Positions 18,117-27,147 of a stretch of DNA of 64,000 nt are shown in pieces. The stretch comes from Leucobacter sp. cx-42 (GTDB taxonomy: Bacteria; Actinomycetota; Actinomycetes; Actinomycetales; Microbacteriaceae). Position numbers and translations under genes: made by a program. The stretch's first letter is position 1, and each line of letters begins with the position of its first letter. Under the pieces are notes generated by a model. It saw nothing but the letters and a program-made list of their open reading frames with translations, was not told where the DNA came from and searched no databases. Location of the stretch: assembly GCF_014529985.1 (NCBI RefSeq), contig NZ_JACVMU010000013.1, positions 1 to 64,000 of the forward strand, read 5' to 3'.

Positions 18117-20366
18117 ATGGGACTTTCTCGCGGAGGCCGCCACTGTGCGCGCATGATCGGTGGGCTCACTGTGGCCGCGCTCACCATTGTGGGCGTTGGC
18201 GCACTTACTGCGCCTGCCCCCAGTGCCTACGCGGCTCCGACGGTCATTTCGACCGTTGATTCCACGGTAGATGAGACCACTGACATTGCACCCGTCACGC
18301 TGTTTGTCGCGCCGGCTCAGGCGCTGATCCGCCCAGGAAACGACCCAATTCTGGTCGAAGTCACCCTGCGCAACGCGGGTGAAGACGCGATCGAAGCAGG
18401 CACCATCGATCTCGCGCTCGGTGCACGGATCGCGGCCGCGGACAGCACCGCCGCACCCGCCTTCGATGACGCCGCGAAGGTGCTCGTGAGCCAGGCCATG
18501 CGCGAGACCCCCGCTGACAGCGATCAGTCGATCACGATCGAGATTCCGCGCGATCTCTGGCCGCTCGCAGCTACCGAGCAGCCGGGCGTCTTCGCGCTCC
18601 AGGCCGCATTCACGCCAGAGCCAGGAGAACGTTTCACCGCATCGGCGACGGCTGACGAGGGTGCTCCCGGCCCGCTCGCGGTCGCAACCAGCCCGGTCAT
18701 TTGGCGCGGAATCAACACCGGCGAAACCGTCAAACTCAGCACGGTTGTTCCGCTCGTTCTGCCAGACGTCGTGCAGTCGACGCCGACCCCGCGCCAGCTC
18801 ACCCGCGCCATCCCCGAGCTTGAGGCTGCGTACAACTACGCACTCAAACAACAGGCGACGCTCGCGATCGATCCGCGCATTATCGTCGCCATTCGCGGCT
18901 ACGGCCTCGATGCGCCAGAGCCCGCGCGCACGTTCCTTGCCACGCTCGAAGCTTCCCCGCTACAGAGCTTCCTGCTGCAGTATGCGGACGCGGATCCGGC
19001 AGCCCAAGCTGCCCTCGACGCCGACGCGCTGCTCGCGCCGACCTCCTTCGACTTCCTCACGCGTCTTGGCACGTTCGAGGCTCCTGAGTCGGCGGCGGAT
19101 CCCGCAGCCCCAGCTACCCCGGGCACACCGGCTGAACCAGCCGCACCAGCTGAGCCGACCGCCCCCAGTGCGGAAACACCAGAGCCTGCGGAAACCGAAC
19201 CCGCCGACCCGACCTCGCTCGAGGCACTGTTGGCCTGGCCACAGGGCATTCCGGCCGCTTGGCCAGCAGAAGGGGCCGTCGATTCTGCCACCCTCAACCT
19301 GCTGCGCGAGTCAGCGCTGCCGACCACGGTGCTCGACTCGAGCAACGTCGAGGGCGCAACCTCGCCGCGCGTCACCCTGCGCGCCGCGGGTTCCGGGGTA
19401 TCGGAGGCATATGTCTCAGACACCGACCTTGCAGCAGGCGCTGCCCTCGCTGTGGAGGGAGCAACTCCGGCAGAACGGGCGCTCGGCACGGCCCAGTTCC
19501 AGGCGAAGCTGACCGCGCTTGCAGCGGCCAAGCCGACCGGTGTCATGTTCGCCGTCGACCGCGGAATGATCGCGGCAGGCACCTCCCCTTGGGAACAGCT
19601 CACGTCACTCACCAGCGAATCATGGCTCACACCGACACCGCTCACGGCGCAGGCAGAGGGACGAGCGACGCTCACCCGCGTCACCCCGAATCCAGCTGAC
19701 GCCGATCCCGCCCGTCTCGAAGCACTCGCCCTCGCAGAGGAACGTGAGCCAGAAGTCACCGCGATCCGCGCCCTGTACGTGCATCCCGACTACGTCACCG
19801 GGTATCAGCGCGCACGCATGCTCGACCTGTTTGCAACACATCTGGCAAACCCAGACAGCGATTTCGAGGCAGTTGCAGAGGCCTACGCCGAGCGAGACGC
19901 CGAGATTGAGCGCGGTGTACGGATCATCGACACCCGTCACACCCAGCTCGTCGGCAGCTCAACGCGCGTGCCAATCCAGGTGCAAAACTTGCTGCCGTTC
20001 AATGCGAACGTGCGCATCGAAGTGCGCCCGACTTCGGCCGTACTCGCGGTCGGCCAAGAGACGTTCCAGGACGTCCTGATCGAGGCAAAGTCGACCCAGA
20101 CCATCCTCGTGCCAGTGAAGAGTCGTGTCTCGAACGGCGAATCATCGCTCGTCGTCACCCTTCAGGACGCCGCAGGCGAGGTCACAGCGCACAGCGGTGA
20201 GATCGAGATCTCCGTCACTGCCACCATCGAGAGCATCGCCCTCATCACACTCGGCGCCGGCGCCGTCCTGCTCGTTGGGTTCGGCATCTTCCGCAGTATC
20301 CGCGGCCGCCAGAAGGCGAAGACGGAAGCAGCTCTGGCCGCAGAAACCGAATCACCCACAGCGTAA
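18117..20366 (+). CDS. DUF6049-family secreted, membrane-anchored protein
   Basis: 749 aa. The N-terminal signal segment (hydrophobic GGLTVAALTIVGVGALTAPA followed by an AYAAP cleavage-like site) and the single C-terminal membrane helix (about 705-727, IALITLGAGAVLLVGFGIF) are followed by a basic tail. The bulk is therefore extracellular. A Pro/Ala/Glu-rich linker lies at about 325-372. It corresponds to the Rv3909-type protein that usually stands between cca and murJ. The function is not known, but the family is associated with peptidoglycan and lipid II export loci. Here the next gene is trxB, not murJ. Confidence 0.82.
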   Translation: MGLSRGGRHCARMIGGLTVAALTIVGVGALTAPAPSAYAAPTVISTVDSTVDETTDIAPVTLFVAPAQALIRPGNDPILVEVTLRNAGEDAIEAGTIDLALGARIAAADSTAAPAFDDAAKVLVSQAMRETPADSDQSITIEIPRDLWPLAATEQPGVFALQAAFTPEPGERFTASATADEGAPGPLAVATSPVIWRGINTGETVKLSTVVPLVLPDVVQSTPTPRQLTRAIPELEAAYNYALKQQATLAIDPRIIVAIRGYGLDAPEPARTFLATLEASPLQSFLLQYADADPAAQAALDADALLAPTSFDFLTRLGTFEAPESAADPAAPATPGTPAEPAAPAEPTAPSAETPEPAETEPADPTSLEALLAWPQGIPAAWPAEGAVDSATLNLLRESALPTTVLDSSNVEGATSPRVTLRAAGSGVSEAYVSDTDLAAGAALAVEGATPAERALGTAQFQAKLTALAAAKPTGVMFAVDRGMIAAGTSPWEQLTSLTSESWLTPTPLTAQAEGRATLTRVTPNPADADPARLEALALAEEREPEVTAIRALYVHPDYVTGYQRARMLDLFATHLANPDSDFEAVAEAYAERDAEIERGVRIIDTRHTQLVGSSTRVPIQVQNLLPFNANVRIEVRPTSAVLAVGQETFQDVLIEAKSTQTILVPVKSRVSNGESSLVVTLQDAAGEVTAHSGEIEISVTATIESIALITLGAGAVLLVGFGIFRSIRGRQKAKTEAALAAETESPTA

Positions 20367-20451
20367 TCAGCTGACGTACGGAATACCGCGACTCTAGGAT
20401 GGGTTATACCCAGTGATCGCGGTTCAAGCGACGTCCCGCACAAGGAGAAAC

Positions 20452-21381
20452 ATGCACGAGATCATCATCATCGGCTCCGGCCCCGCAGGCTTCACCGCGG
20501 GCATCTACGCAGCACGCGCAGGTCTGAAGCCCCTCCTGTTCGCAAGCTCGGTCACACTCGGCGGCGAGCTCATGAACACCACCGAGGTTGAGAACTTCCC
20601 CGGCTTCCCCGAGGGCATCCAGGGTCCCGAGCTCATGCAGCACATGCAGGACCAGGCGGAAAAGTTCGGCACCGAGGTCGTCTACGACGACGTAACCTCG
20701 GTCGAGCTCGATGGCGACGTCAAGCGCGTCACCTCAAGCGACGGCAAGGTCCACGAGGCAAAGACGGTCATCTTCGCGACCGGCTCGGCCTACCGCAAGC
20801 TCGGCGTCCCAGGTGAAGACACCCTCACCGGCCACGGCGTCTCGTCGTGCGCGACCTGCGACGGCTTCTTCTTCCGTGACCAGACCATCGCTGTTGTTGG
20901 CGGCGGCGACTCGGCAATGGAGGAGGCGACCTTCCTCACGCGCTTCGCATCGAAGGTCTACCTGATCCACCGCCGCGACGAGCTCAAGGCATCGAAGATC
21001 ATGCAGCAGCGCGCCTTCGACAACGAGAAGATCGAGTTCATCTGGAACACCGAGATCAAGGAGCTCCACGGCTCGTCAGGGCTCACCGGCGTGACCCTGC
21101 GCAACACCGTTGACGGCACCGAGAGCGAACTCGACGTCACCGGCGTCTTCGTGGCAATCGGCAACGACCCGCGTACCCACCTCGTACACAACCAGCTCGA
21201 GCTCACCGAAGAGGGCACCATTGCGGTCGATGGCCGCAGCTCGCGCACCTCGATCCCCGGCGTCTTTGCAGCAGGCGATGTCATCGATCCGAGCTACCGC
21301 CAGGCGATCACCGCAGCAGCATCGGGCACCGTCGCTGCGCTCGACGCAGAGCACTACCTCGCAGCGCTCGCAGACAAGTAA
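20452..21381 (+). CDS. trxB: Thioredoxin reductase
   Basis: 309 aa from the ATG after aaggaga. FAD-binding IIIIGSGPAGFTAGIYAARAG at the N-terminus, redox-active CATC (C133, C136), NADPH motif VVGGGDSAMEEA, and a C-terminal FAD motif VFAAGDVIDPSYRQAITAA. Transfers electrons from NADPH to thioredoxin TrxA encoded 16 bp downstream, making a two-gene operon ended by the hairpin at 21747. Confidence 0.97.
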   Translation: MHEIIIIGSGPAGFTAGIYAARAGLKPLLFASSVTLGGELMNTTEVENFPGFPEGIQGPELMQHMQDQAEKFGTEVVYDDVTSVELDGDVKRVTSSDGKVHEAKTVIFATGSAYRKLGVPGEDTLTGHGVSSCATCDGFFFRDQTIAVVGGGDSAMEEATFLTRFASKVYLIHRRDELKASKIMQQRAFDNEKIEFIWNTEIKELHGSSGLTGVTLRNTVDGTESELDVTGVFVAIGNDPRTHLVHNQLELTEEGTIAVDGRSSRTSIPGVFAAGDVIDPSYRQAITAAASGTVAALDAEHYLAALADK

Positions 21382-21397
21382 TTTTTAGGAGAGCATC

Positions 21398-21721
21398 ATG
21401 ACTGAACCCATCAACGTAGACGAGCAGAGCTTCGAGCGCGTCGTTCTGCAGAGCCCGATCCCCGTGCTCGTGGACTTCTGGGCAGCTTGGTGCGGCCCCT
21501 GCCGCGCCGTAGCTCCCGTGCTCGCAGAGATCGCAGCAGAGCAGGGCGACAAGATTCGCATCGTCAAGCTCAACGTCGATGAGAACCCGAACCTTGCAGC
21601 GCAGTACCGCATCACCTCGATCCCGGCGATGAAGGTCTTCAAGGACGGCGAAGAGATCCGCGAAATCATCGGCGCAATGCCGAAGAAGGCGATCCTCGAC
21701 AACCTCGAGGGTGTCATCTAA
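21398..21721 (+). CDS. trxA: Thioredoxin
   Basis: 107 aa. Active site WCGPC (C32, C35) in DFWAAWCGPCR, cis-proline region TSIPAMKVFKDGE and C-terminal helix. Standard length. Ribosome site aggaga ten bases upstream. Cotranscribed with trxB. Confidence 0.97.
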   Translation: MTEPINVDEQSFERVVLQSPIPVLVDFWAAWCGPCRAVAPVLAEIAAEQGDKIRIVKLNVDENPNLAAQYRITSIPAMKVFKDGEEIREIIGAMPKKAILDNLEGVI

Positions 21722-21746
21722 GACATCCCGCAGGATTCCCTGCAAC

Positions 21747-21784
21747 GCAAGAGGGCGGACACCGTGTGGTGTCCGCCCTCTTGC
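21747..21784 (+). terminator. Strong terminator after trxA
   Basis: Perfect 17-bp stem (gcaagagggcggacacc and its complement) with a gtgt loop, followed by tgtttt. It lies 25 bases after the trxA stop codon and could also act on the minus-strand parB transcript. Confidence 0.92.
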
Positions 21785-21841
21785 TGTTTTGTGGCCTGGC
21801 TGGCTTTGCGCGCGTGCGCGGCCAAGCCGTGACGCGGTAAG

Positions 21842-22867
21842 TTACGCGCCGAAGCCGGGATCGCCGAGCTCGTGCAAGATCCGCTTGAGATCTGCGACGG
21901 TCGCGAAATCGATAATGATCTGGCCCTTCTTCGCACCCAGCTTCAACGCAACGCGGGTATCGAAGCGATCGCCGAGTCGCTCAGAGATCTCGCCCAGCTG
22001 TGCCTGCACGCCACCTGCGCGCGGCTTCGGAGTCTTCTTCTTCGGCGCCTCGCTCGCAACTGCCTCAGCCGCGCGAACCGAGAGGCCCTCATTGACGATC
22101 TTGTCCGAGAGCTTGAGCATCGCGTCAGCATCGCCGTCGAGCGACAGGATCGCACGCGCGTGACCAGCGGTGAGCACGCCAGCCGCAACACGCGACTGCA
22201 CCTGCTCAGGCAGCTTCAGAAGGCGAATCGTGTTCGAGATCTGCGGGCGCGAGCGGCCAATGCGCTCGGCAAGCTGCTCCTGCGTAATGCCGAAGTCAGC
22301 GAGGAGCTGCTGGTACGCCGACGCCTCTTCCAGCGGGTTCAGCTGCGCACGGTGCAGGTTCTCGAGGAGCGCATCGCGCAGCATGTGCTCGTCAGCGGTC
22401 GAACGAACAATCGCGGGGATCGTGTCCTTGCCAGCACGCTTCGAGGCACGGAAACGACGCTCACCCATGATGAGCTCGTAGCGCGGCTCATCGCCAGCGA
22501 CCGCGCCCTCAATCTCGCGCACAACCACCGGCTGGAAAACGCCGAATTCGCGGATCGAGTGGGTCAGCTCAGTGAGCGCCTCCTCGTCGAACTCGGTACG
22601 CGGCTGCACCCGGTTGGGAACGATCTCACTGAGGTTCAGACGACGCAGCTGCGCACCGGGCACCTCGCGAAGGTTCGCGTCGGGCTCCTCGGTGGCTACT
22701 GCCATGTCCTGCTCAGCCTTCGTGGTGTCGGTCGTGACGTCAGCCTTCGCAGCAGCGGCATCATCTGCAGCCGGGAAGAACACGTCAACGGGGCGCTCGC
22801 CAGAGCTGGGCTGGGGGATGAGCGCGCCAATGCCACGGCCGAGGCCAGTTCGCTTCTTTGCTGCCAC
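21842..22867 (-). CDS. parB: Chromosome partition protein ParB
   Basis: 341 aa. The N-terminus KKRTGLGRGIGALIPQ is ParA-interacting. The CTPase/clamp region has GERRFRASKRAG and the ENLHR box (ALLENLHRAQLNPLEEA). The helix-turn-helix is ITQEQLAERIGRSRPQISN, with a C-terminal dimerisation domain. GTG start with aaggag. Binds parS and spreads as a CTP-dependent clamp; candidate parS sites are at 30903, 30963 and 31955. It follows parA by 2 bp. Confidence 0.97.
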   Translation of the reverse strand: MAAKKRTGLGRGIGALIPQPSSGERPVDVFFPAADDAAAAKADVTTDTTKAEQDMAVATEEPDANLREVPGAQLRRLNLSEIVPNRVQPRTEFDEEALTELTHSIREFGVFQPVVVREIEGAVAGDEPRYELIMGERRFRASKRAGKDTIPAIVRSTADEHMLRDALLENLHRAQLNPLEEASAYQQLLADFGITQEQLAERIGRSRPQISNTIRLLKLPEQVQSRVAAGVLTAGHARAILSLDGDADAMLKLSDKIVNEGLSVRAAEAVASEAPKKKTPKPRAGGVQAQLGEISERLGDRFDTRVALKLGAKKGQIIIDFATVADLKRILHELGDPGFGA

Positions 22868-22869
22868 AG

Positions 22870-23772
22870 TTACGCTCCTTCAGTCTTCGAGCCACGGCCA
22901 TTGAAAGCCTGCTGCTCTGCGATTTCTACAGCAGCCTCGAGGTAGGCGAGAGCGCCGATCGATCCGCCATCATATGCATGGACTGTCTGCCCGTAGCTCG
23001 GTGCCTCAGAAATGCGCACCGAGCGGGGAACGACCGCCGACAGGACCTCGTTCGGGAAGTGCGTGCGCACCTCGCCGGCGACCTCCTGCGAGAGGTTCGT
23101 ACGCGAGTCGTACATAGTCAGCAGGATCGTCGACACCTTCAGCGTCGGGTTCAAGTGCTTCTGAATGAGCTGGATGTTGCCGAGCAACTGGCTCAAGCCC
23201 TCGAGCGCGTAGTACTCGCACTGGATGGGGATGAGGACCTCGTTCGCCGCAACGAATGCGTTGACCGTCAGCAGGCCGAGCGAGGGCGGGCAATCAATAA
23301 AGACATAGTGGATCTCACGATCCGTCGTGGTGAGGAAGTCCTCAACCGCGGTGCGCAGACGCTGCTCACGCGCAACGAGTGAGACGAGCTCAATCTCGGC
23401 GCCAGCGAGGTTAATCGTCGAGGGCACACAGATGAGGTTCTCGTGGTCGGTGCTGGGCTGGACCGCGTCAGCGATCTCTGCGTTTCCCAGCAGCACGTCG
23501 TACACGCTCGTCACCTCGGGACGGTGCATGACGCCAAGCGCGGTCGATGCGTTTCCCTGCGGATCGAGGTCAATCACGAGCACATTTGCGCCGCGACGAG
23601 CGAGCGCAGACGCCAGGTTGACGGTCGTCGTTGTCTTACCAACGCCGCCCTTCTGGTTCGACACCGTGATGATGCGAGTCTTCTTTGGGAGCGGCGAGGT
23701 GATCTCCGCAAGACGGCGACGGCGACGAACCTTATCTACGATGTGGTCACCAACCACCGATTTCTCAGCCAT
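22870..23772 (-). CDS. parA: Chromosome partition ATPase ParA
   Basis: 300 aa, Walker-type ATPase with deviant Walker A KGGVGKTTT (signature Lys at 41, catalytic Lys46), Walker A' VLVIDLDPQGNAST, and VFIDCPPSLG. The N-terminal extension is basic (KVRRRRR). It moves ParB-parS complexes over the nucleoid. Its start overlaps the rsmG stop by 8 bp (23765-23772), so rsmG-parA-parB are one transcript. Confidence 0.97.
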   Translation of the reverse strand: MAEKSVVGDHIVDKVRRRRRLAEITSPLPKKTRIITVSNQKGGVGKTTTTVNLASALARRGANVLVIDLDPQGNASTALGVMHRPEVTSVYDVLLGNAEIADAVQPSTDHENLICVPSTINLAGAEIELVSLVAREQRLRTAVEDFLTTTDREIHYVFIDCPPSLGLLTVNAFVAANEVLIPIQCEYYALEGLSQLLGNIQLIQKHLNPTLKVSTILLTMYDSRTNLSQEVAGEVRTHFPNEVLSAVVPRSVRISEAPSYGQTVHAYDGGSIGALAYLEAAVEIAEQQAFNGRGSKTEGA

Positions 23773-24439
23773 GGAAATCTACCCTAGCCCGAAATACGCG
23801 AGTCGTTTCGGCCAATTGTCCTTCACCAAGGATTTCGACCTTCGGCTCACGGACCTTGAACTTCTTCATGATCTTCGCTGCGGCGTCCATCTCTTCCGAA
23901 ATAGCAGCGCCCTTGAGGAAGAGCATCTCGCCGCCAGCCTTCACCAGGGGAGCGGTGAGGGGGACGAGCTTACGAAGTGCGGTGACTGCGCGAGCAGTGA
24001 CCTGGTCAACTTCGAAAGCGTCGTGGAATTCTTCAGCGCGGCCGCGCTTAACCTGAACGTTCTCGAGTCCGAGGAGTTCGACCTGTTCGTTCAACCATGC
24101 GCAACGTCGCTCCATGGGCTCAATCAGGAAGAACTCAACGTCCGGGCGAACGATCGCAAGCACTAGGCCAGGCATGCCGCCTCCGGTGCCGATGTCGCCG
24201 ACTCGGCCACCTGCCTGCAGCAGCGGGGCCAGAATCGCCGAGTTGAGAATGTGACGAGTCCAGAGGCGGGGGAGCTCTAGCGGTCCAATAAGGCCGAGAG
24301 TCTCCCCGCGCTCTGCGAGATCCGCCGTGAATGCGCGAAGCTTATCGATCTGGTCGCCCGCGATTTGGGCGGCGGCAGCCGGTTCGGGTTCGATGGTTGC
24401 CACTGAGGGGCTGTCAGGTGCGTTAGCGTCGCGTTCCAC
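23765..24439 (-). CDS. rsmG: 16S rRNA (guanine-527-N7) methyltransferase
   Basis: 224 aa. SAM-binding VGDIGTGGGMPGLVLAI, VEFFLIEPMERRCAWL and the VTARAVTALRKLVPLTAPLVKAGG segment. It methylates G527 of 16S rRNA; loss gives low-level streptomycin resistance in many bacteria. GTG start; the start codon lies inside a parS-like palindrome (24432-24447), so ParB binding there could affect this promoter or leader. Confidence 0.95.
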   Translation of the reverse strand: MERDANAPDSPSVATIEPEPAAAAQIAGDQIDKLRAFTADLAERGETLGLIGPLELPRLWTRHILNSAILAPLLQAGGRVGDIGTGGGMPGLVLAIVRPDVEFFLIEPMERRCAWLNEQVELLGLENVQVKRGRAEEFHDAFEVDQVTARAVTALRKLVPLTAPLVKAGGEMLFLKGAAISEEMDAAAKIMKKFKVREPKVEILGEGQLAETTRVFRARVDFHG

Positions 24440-24447
24440 GTGAAACT
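24432..24447. promoter_or_regulatory. Degenerate parS-like site on the rsmG start codon
   Basis: cgttccacgtgaaact matches the parS consensus tgtttcacgtgaaaca at 13 of 16 bases. It overlaps the GTG start of rsmG. Binding is uncertain given three mismatches. Confidence 0.4.
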
Positions 24448-24457
24448 CTCTGGTTCG

Positions 24458-24955
24458 TTAGGCGGGTCGAATAACGAGGCGACGGCCGCGGCCCTCGCCG
24501 ATCGATTCCGAGACGTAGCCGCGTTCTGCGACCTCGTCGTGAACGAGCTTGCGCTCGTATGAAGACATCGCTTCGAGGGCGACCTCGTCCTTGCCAGCAG
24601 CAATCTGAGCGATCGCGGCGTCGACGAGCGACGTCAGCTGCTGTGCACGGGCATCGCGCGATCCGCCGATATCGACGATCAGGCGAGTGAAGCGACCGGT
24701 CTTGGCCTGCACCGCAAGGCGGGTCAGATCCTGCAGTGCCTGCACTGCGTCCGGGTGAGCGAGCGCGTCGAGGCCAGTGTCGCCACCGGTCACCGAAACG
24801 TATGCACGCTGGTTACGCACCTCGATATCAAGGTCACCGTCGAGATCTGCGATGTCAAGCAGTCCCTCGAGGTAATCTGCGGCGAGATCGCCGTCAGCCT
24901 CAAGTGCCTCGAGCGAGAGCTCTTCGGGCTGCTCGATTGGAGTTTCGTTCGTCAC
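24458..24955 (-). CDS. jag: Jag/KhpB-like RNA-binding protein (KH + R3H domains)
   Basis: 165 aa. A KH-like domain in the middle (GLLDIADLDGDLDIEVRNQRAYVSV) and a C-terminal R3H domain (YERKLVHDEVAERGYVSESIGEGRGRRLVI; R-x3-H pattern as RKLVH). The N-terminus is acidic. It lies in the conserved yidC-jag-rsmG order. The protein binds RNA and influences envelope/division genes in Gram-positives. GTG start, weak ribosome site; 11 bp downstream of yidC. Confidence 0.92.
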   Translation of the reverse strand: MTNETPIEQPEELSLEALEADGDLAADYLEGLLDIADLDGDLDIEVRNQRAYVSVTGGDTGLDALAHPDAVQALQDLTRLAVQAKTGRFTRLIVDIGGSRDARAQQLTSLVDAAIAQIAAGKDEVALEAMSSYERKLVHDEVAERGYVSESIGEGRGRRLVIRPA

Positions 24956-24966
24956 CGTACGCCTAC

Positions 24967-25944
24967 TTACTTCTTCTTCTTCGCGCGCTTCGAGCTCACC
25001 GGCTGCTGACGCTGGCCCTGGCTGATCTCGGGGTTCTCGATCTTGTCGAGCTCTGCACGCTCCTCATCAGTGAGCTTGCCCTTCGCCTTGAGGCGAGCCT
25101 GGCGTGCGCGCCATGCGTCACTGCCCGGGGTCGGCATCTTGTTGATGACGATCGCCTGCTGACCCATGGTCCAGATGTTCGACGTGAACCAGTAAATGTT
25201 CAGTGCGAGCGGGAAGGTAACACCCGAGAAGAGGAACGCGAACGGAATGATGTAGAGGAACATCTTCTGCTGGCGGTACATCGGCGAGTTCTTCGTCTCG
25301 TCAGAAACGTTCTTCGACATGATCTGCAGCTGGGTGAAGAACTGCGAAGCGATCATGAGGATCACGATCGCGCCGAGAAGAACAACAACAACCCAGTTCT
25401 GAGCTTCCCAGCCCTGAGTGAAGGTCATCTTCAGCGGAGCGCCGAAGAGCGTTGCACTATTGAAGCTGTCAGTCAGCTCCTGCGTCATTGCGCCGATGCC
25501 GGCCTGGCCCTTGCCGTCACCCGCGCCGGAGCCCATCGCACCCGATGCCTGACGCAGCACGTAGAACAGCGAGAAGAAGATCGGCATCTGGATCAGGATC
25601 GGCAGGCACGAAGCGAACGGGTTCGTACCGTGCTTCTTGTAGAGCGCCATCGTCTCGCGGCTCATGGCCTCGCGCGAGTACTGGTCCTTCTTGCCCTTGT
25701 ACTTCGCCTGGATCTTCTTCATCTCAGGCGCAAGATCCATCATGCGACGCTGCGACTTGATCTGGCGAACCGTCACGGGCACGAGTGCCGCACGCACGAC
25801 GATGACGAGACCGATGATCGAAAGGACCCAGGTCAGACCCGAATCAGCATCCATGCCAATGAAGGTGAATGCGCGGTGCCAGACCGCCAGCACAAGCTCA
25901 ACGAGCCACCGGAGTGGCCACAGAATTGTCTCGAAGAATTGCAC
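24967..25944 (-). CDS. yidC: Membrane protein insertase YidC/Oxa1
   Basis: 325 aa from GTG 25944, which has gaaagg nine bases upstream; an in-frame TTG at 25965 would overlap yidD by 17 bp and lacks a site. Core Oxa1 features: LTWVLSIIGLVIVVRAALVPV, the hydrophilic MMDLAPEMKKIQAKYKGKKDQ loop, PILIQMPIFFSLFYVLR, and the C-terminal TM pair (LYIIPFAFLFSGVTFPLALNIYW). The basic tail (SKRAKKKK) binds ribosomes. Inserts proteins into the cytoplasmic membrane, alone or with SecYEG. Confidence 0.95.
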   Translation of the reverse strand: MQFFETILWPLRWLVELVLAVWHRAFTFIGMDADSGLTWVLSIIGLVIVVRAALVPVTVRQIKSQRRMMDLAPEMKKIQAKYKGKKDQYSREAMSRETMALYKKHGTNPFASCLPILIQMPIFFSLFYVLRQASGAMGSGAGDGKGQAGIGAMTQELTDSFNSATLFGAPLKMTFTQGWEAQNWVVVVLLGAIVILMIASQFFTQLQIMSKNVSDETKNSPMYRQQKMFLYIIPFAFLFSGVTFPLALNIYWFTSNIWTMGQQAIVINKMPTPGSDAWRARQARLKAKGKLTDEERAELDKIENPEISQGQRQQPVSSKRAKKKK

Positions 25945-25948
25945 CTGA

Positions 25949-26260
25949 TCAGGCCTTTCGGTCAAGCGGGCGGACGTATCCGCTGGAATTAAGTTCAGTT
26001 GTTACGCGGCGGGGCGGTCGGACATCATCGATGCCTCCCGAGCTCCAGGGATTACACCTGAGCAGGCGCCACAGCGTCAACGCGACTCCGGTGACGAAAC
26101 CGCGCTGTTGGTATGCCTCTACAGAGTACCGGGAACATGACGGGTAATACCTGCAGACATCTCCATAGAGGGGGGATATCGCGAGTCGGTAGAGCTTCAT
26201 GATCGCGATCGCGATGTTGCGGGGGAGCAACCACAGCTCCATCACGATCCGCCGAATCAT
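25949..26260 (-). CDS. yidD: Membrane protein insertion efficiency factor YidD
   Basis: 103 aa. Amphipathic N-terminus and the conserved core YRLAISPLYGDVCRYYPSCSRYSVEAYQQRG with the YPSCSRY signature. The C-terminal region RCNPWSSGGIDDV is also family-typical. ATGA overlap with the rnpA stop (26257-26260) gives tight coupling in rpmH-rnpA-yidD-yidC. Confidence 0.96.
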   Translation of the reverse strand: MIRRIVMELWLLPRNIAIAIMKLYRLAISPLYGDVCRYYPSCSRYSVEAYQQRGFVTGVALTLWRLLRCNPWSSGGIDDVRPPRRVTTELNSSGYVRPLDRKA

Positions 26261-26640
26261 CGTCGTTCGCCTCGGGCCCGCGGCTCCATCGCCTTCGCCA
26301 CACCGCGCCGAAGCTCAGCTTCGAGGTCGACGAAGGACGCATCCGCGCACGCTGGAAGTGCGCGGAACACGATGTCCACGTTCACAAGGCCTTCATGAAT
26401 GAGGCGCTCTGAAATGGTCTTCATGCGCCGACGCAGGAGATTCCTGGTGACGGAATTGCCCACCGCTTTCGAAACGATGTAGCCGAACCTCGCAGGAGAT
26501 GATTCCTGGGGAACTGATTCAGCCCCCCGAGAATGAGAAACCGCGTGGGTGATGCAAAAAGCACCTCCCACGCGGCGTCCAGACCTGACGGTCTGGCGGT
26601 AATCATCTCCCCGAGTAATGCGGTGTTGCCGTGACGGCAT
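26257..26640 (-). CDS. rnpA: Ribonuclease P protein component
   Basis: 127 aa. Basic protein with the RNR-type motif NSVTRNLLRRRMKTI that contacts RNase P RNA, an N-terminal RITRGDDYRQTVRSGRRVGG segment and ARFGYIVSKAVGN. Works with the rnpB RNA (not in this window) in tRNA 5' maturation. Follows rpmH by 21 bp. Confidence 0.95.
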   Translation of the reverse strand: MPSRQHRITRGDDYRQTVRSGRRVGGAFCITHAVSHSRGAESVPQESSPARFGYIVSKAVGNSVTRNLLRRRMKTISERLIHEGLVNVDIVFRALPACADASFVDLEAELRRGVAKAMEPRARGERR

Positions 26641-26661
26641 GACGCACCCCGGTTTCGAGAA

Positions 26662-26799
26662 TTACGCGCTGAGCTTCGTGCGGCCCTTGCCGCGGCGTGC
26701 CGCGAGGATTGCGCGGCCTGCGCGGGTGCGCATGCGTGCGCGGAAACCGTGGTTCTTTGCGCGGCGGCGGTTATTGGGCTGGAACGTACGCTTGGTCAT
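26662..26799 (-). CDS. rpmH: 50S ribosomal protein L34
   Basis: 45 aa, the usual size. [20 protein letters not shown] and the Arg/Lys-rich remainder ([15 protein letters not shown]) are unmistakable L34. The frame remains open to 26871, but the conserved start is the ATG at 26799. First gene of the leftward rpmH-rnpA-yidD-yidC-jag-rsmG-parA-parB series, divergent from dnaA. Confidence 0.98.
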   Translation of the reverse strand: MTKRTFQPNNRRRAKNHGFRARMRTRAGRAILAARRGKGRTKLSA

Positions 26800-27006
26800 A
26801 ATGCAGACTCCGTGACTTTTGGAACAGATCCCCTTGCGCTCCAGGCGAAGAGGAAGTCGGACGCTAGGCACTCAGCATTCGTTCTGACGTTTGCTTACGC
26901 AGCACGTCAGGCGAGCGGGCGCCCATACAAGGTATTGAGTTTACGCGGGAATTGAACGTGCGTCAATGTGAGCCACCTTGGAGACACTCTCAGGTAAACC
27001 CGCCTT

Positions 27007-27129
27007 TGTGGACTTGCCTGTGGACAAATCTGTGGGTAACGTGGAAAAAGCGGCACTTTGCCGCATATCCGCGCGATTTTTTGAGTTATTCACATATAGC
27101 TCGATGCTTGGGTATAACTTTTGTCCACA
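27007..27129. other. oriC part 1: DnaA boxes between rpmH and dnaA
   Basis: The gap 26800-27147 contains DnaA boxes at 27019-27027 (reverse, perfect TTGTCCACA), 27031-27039 (reverse, TTACCCACA), 27086-27094 (TTATTCACA) and 27121-27129 (forward, perfect TTGTCCACA). A weaker reverse one is at 27007. The last lies 19 bases before the dnaA start, so DnaA autoregulation is likely. An AT-rich patch (gattttttgagttattcacatata) is a candidate unwinding site. Promoters for rpmH and dnaA must lie here but I could not define them. Confidence 0.85.
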
Positions 27130-27147
27130 GATTTCTAGAGGTGTGCA

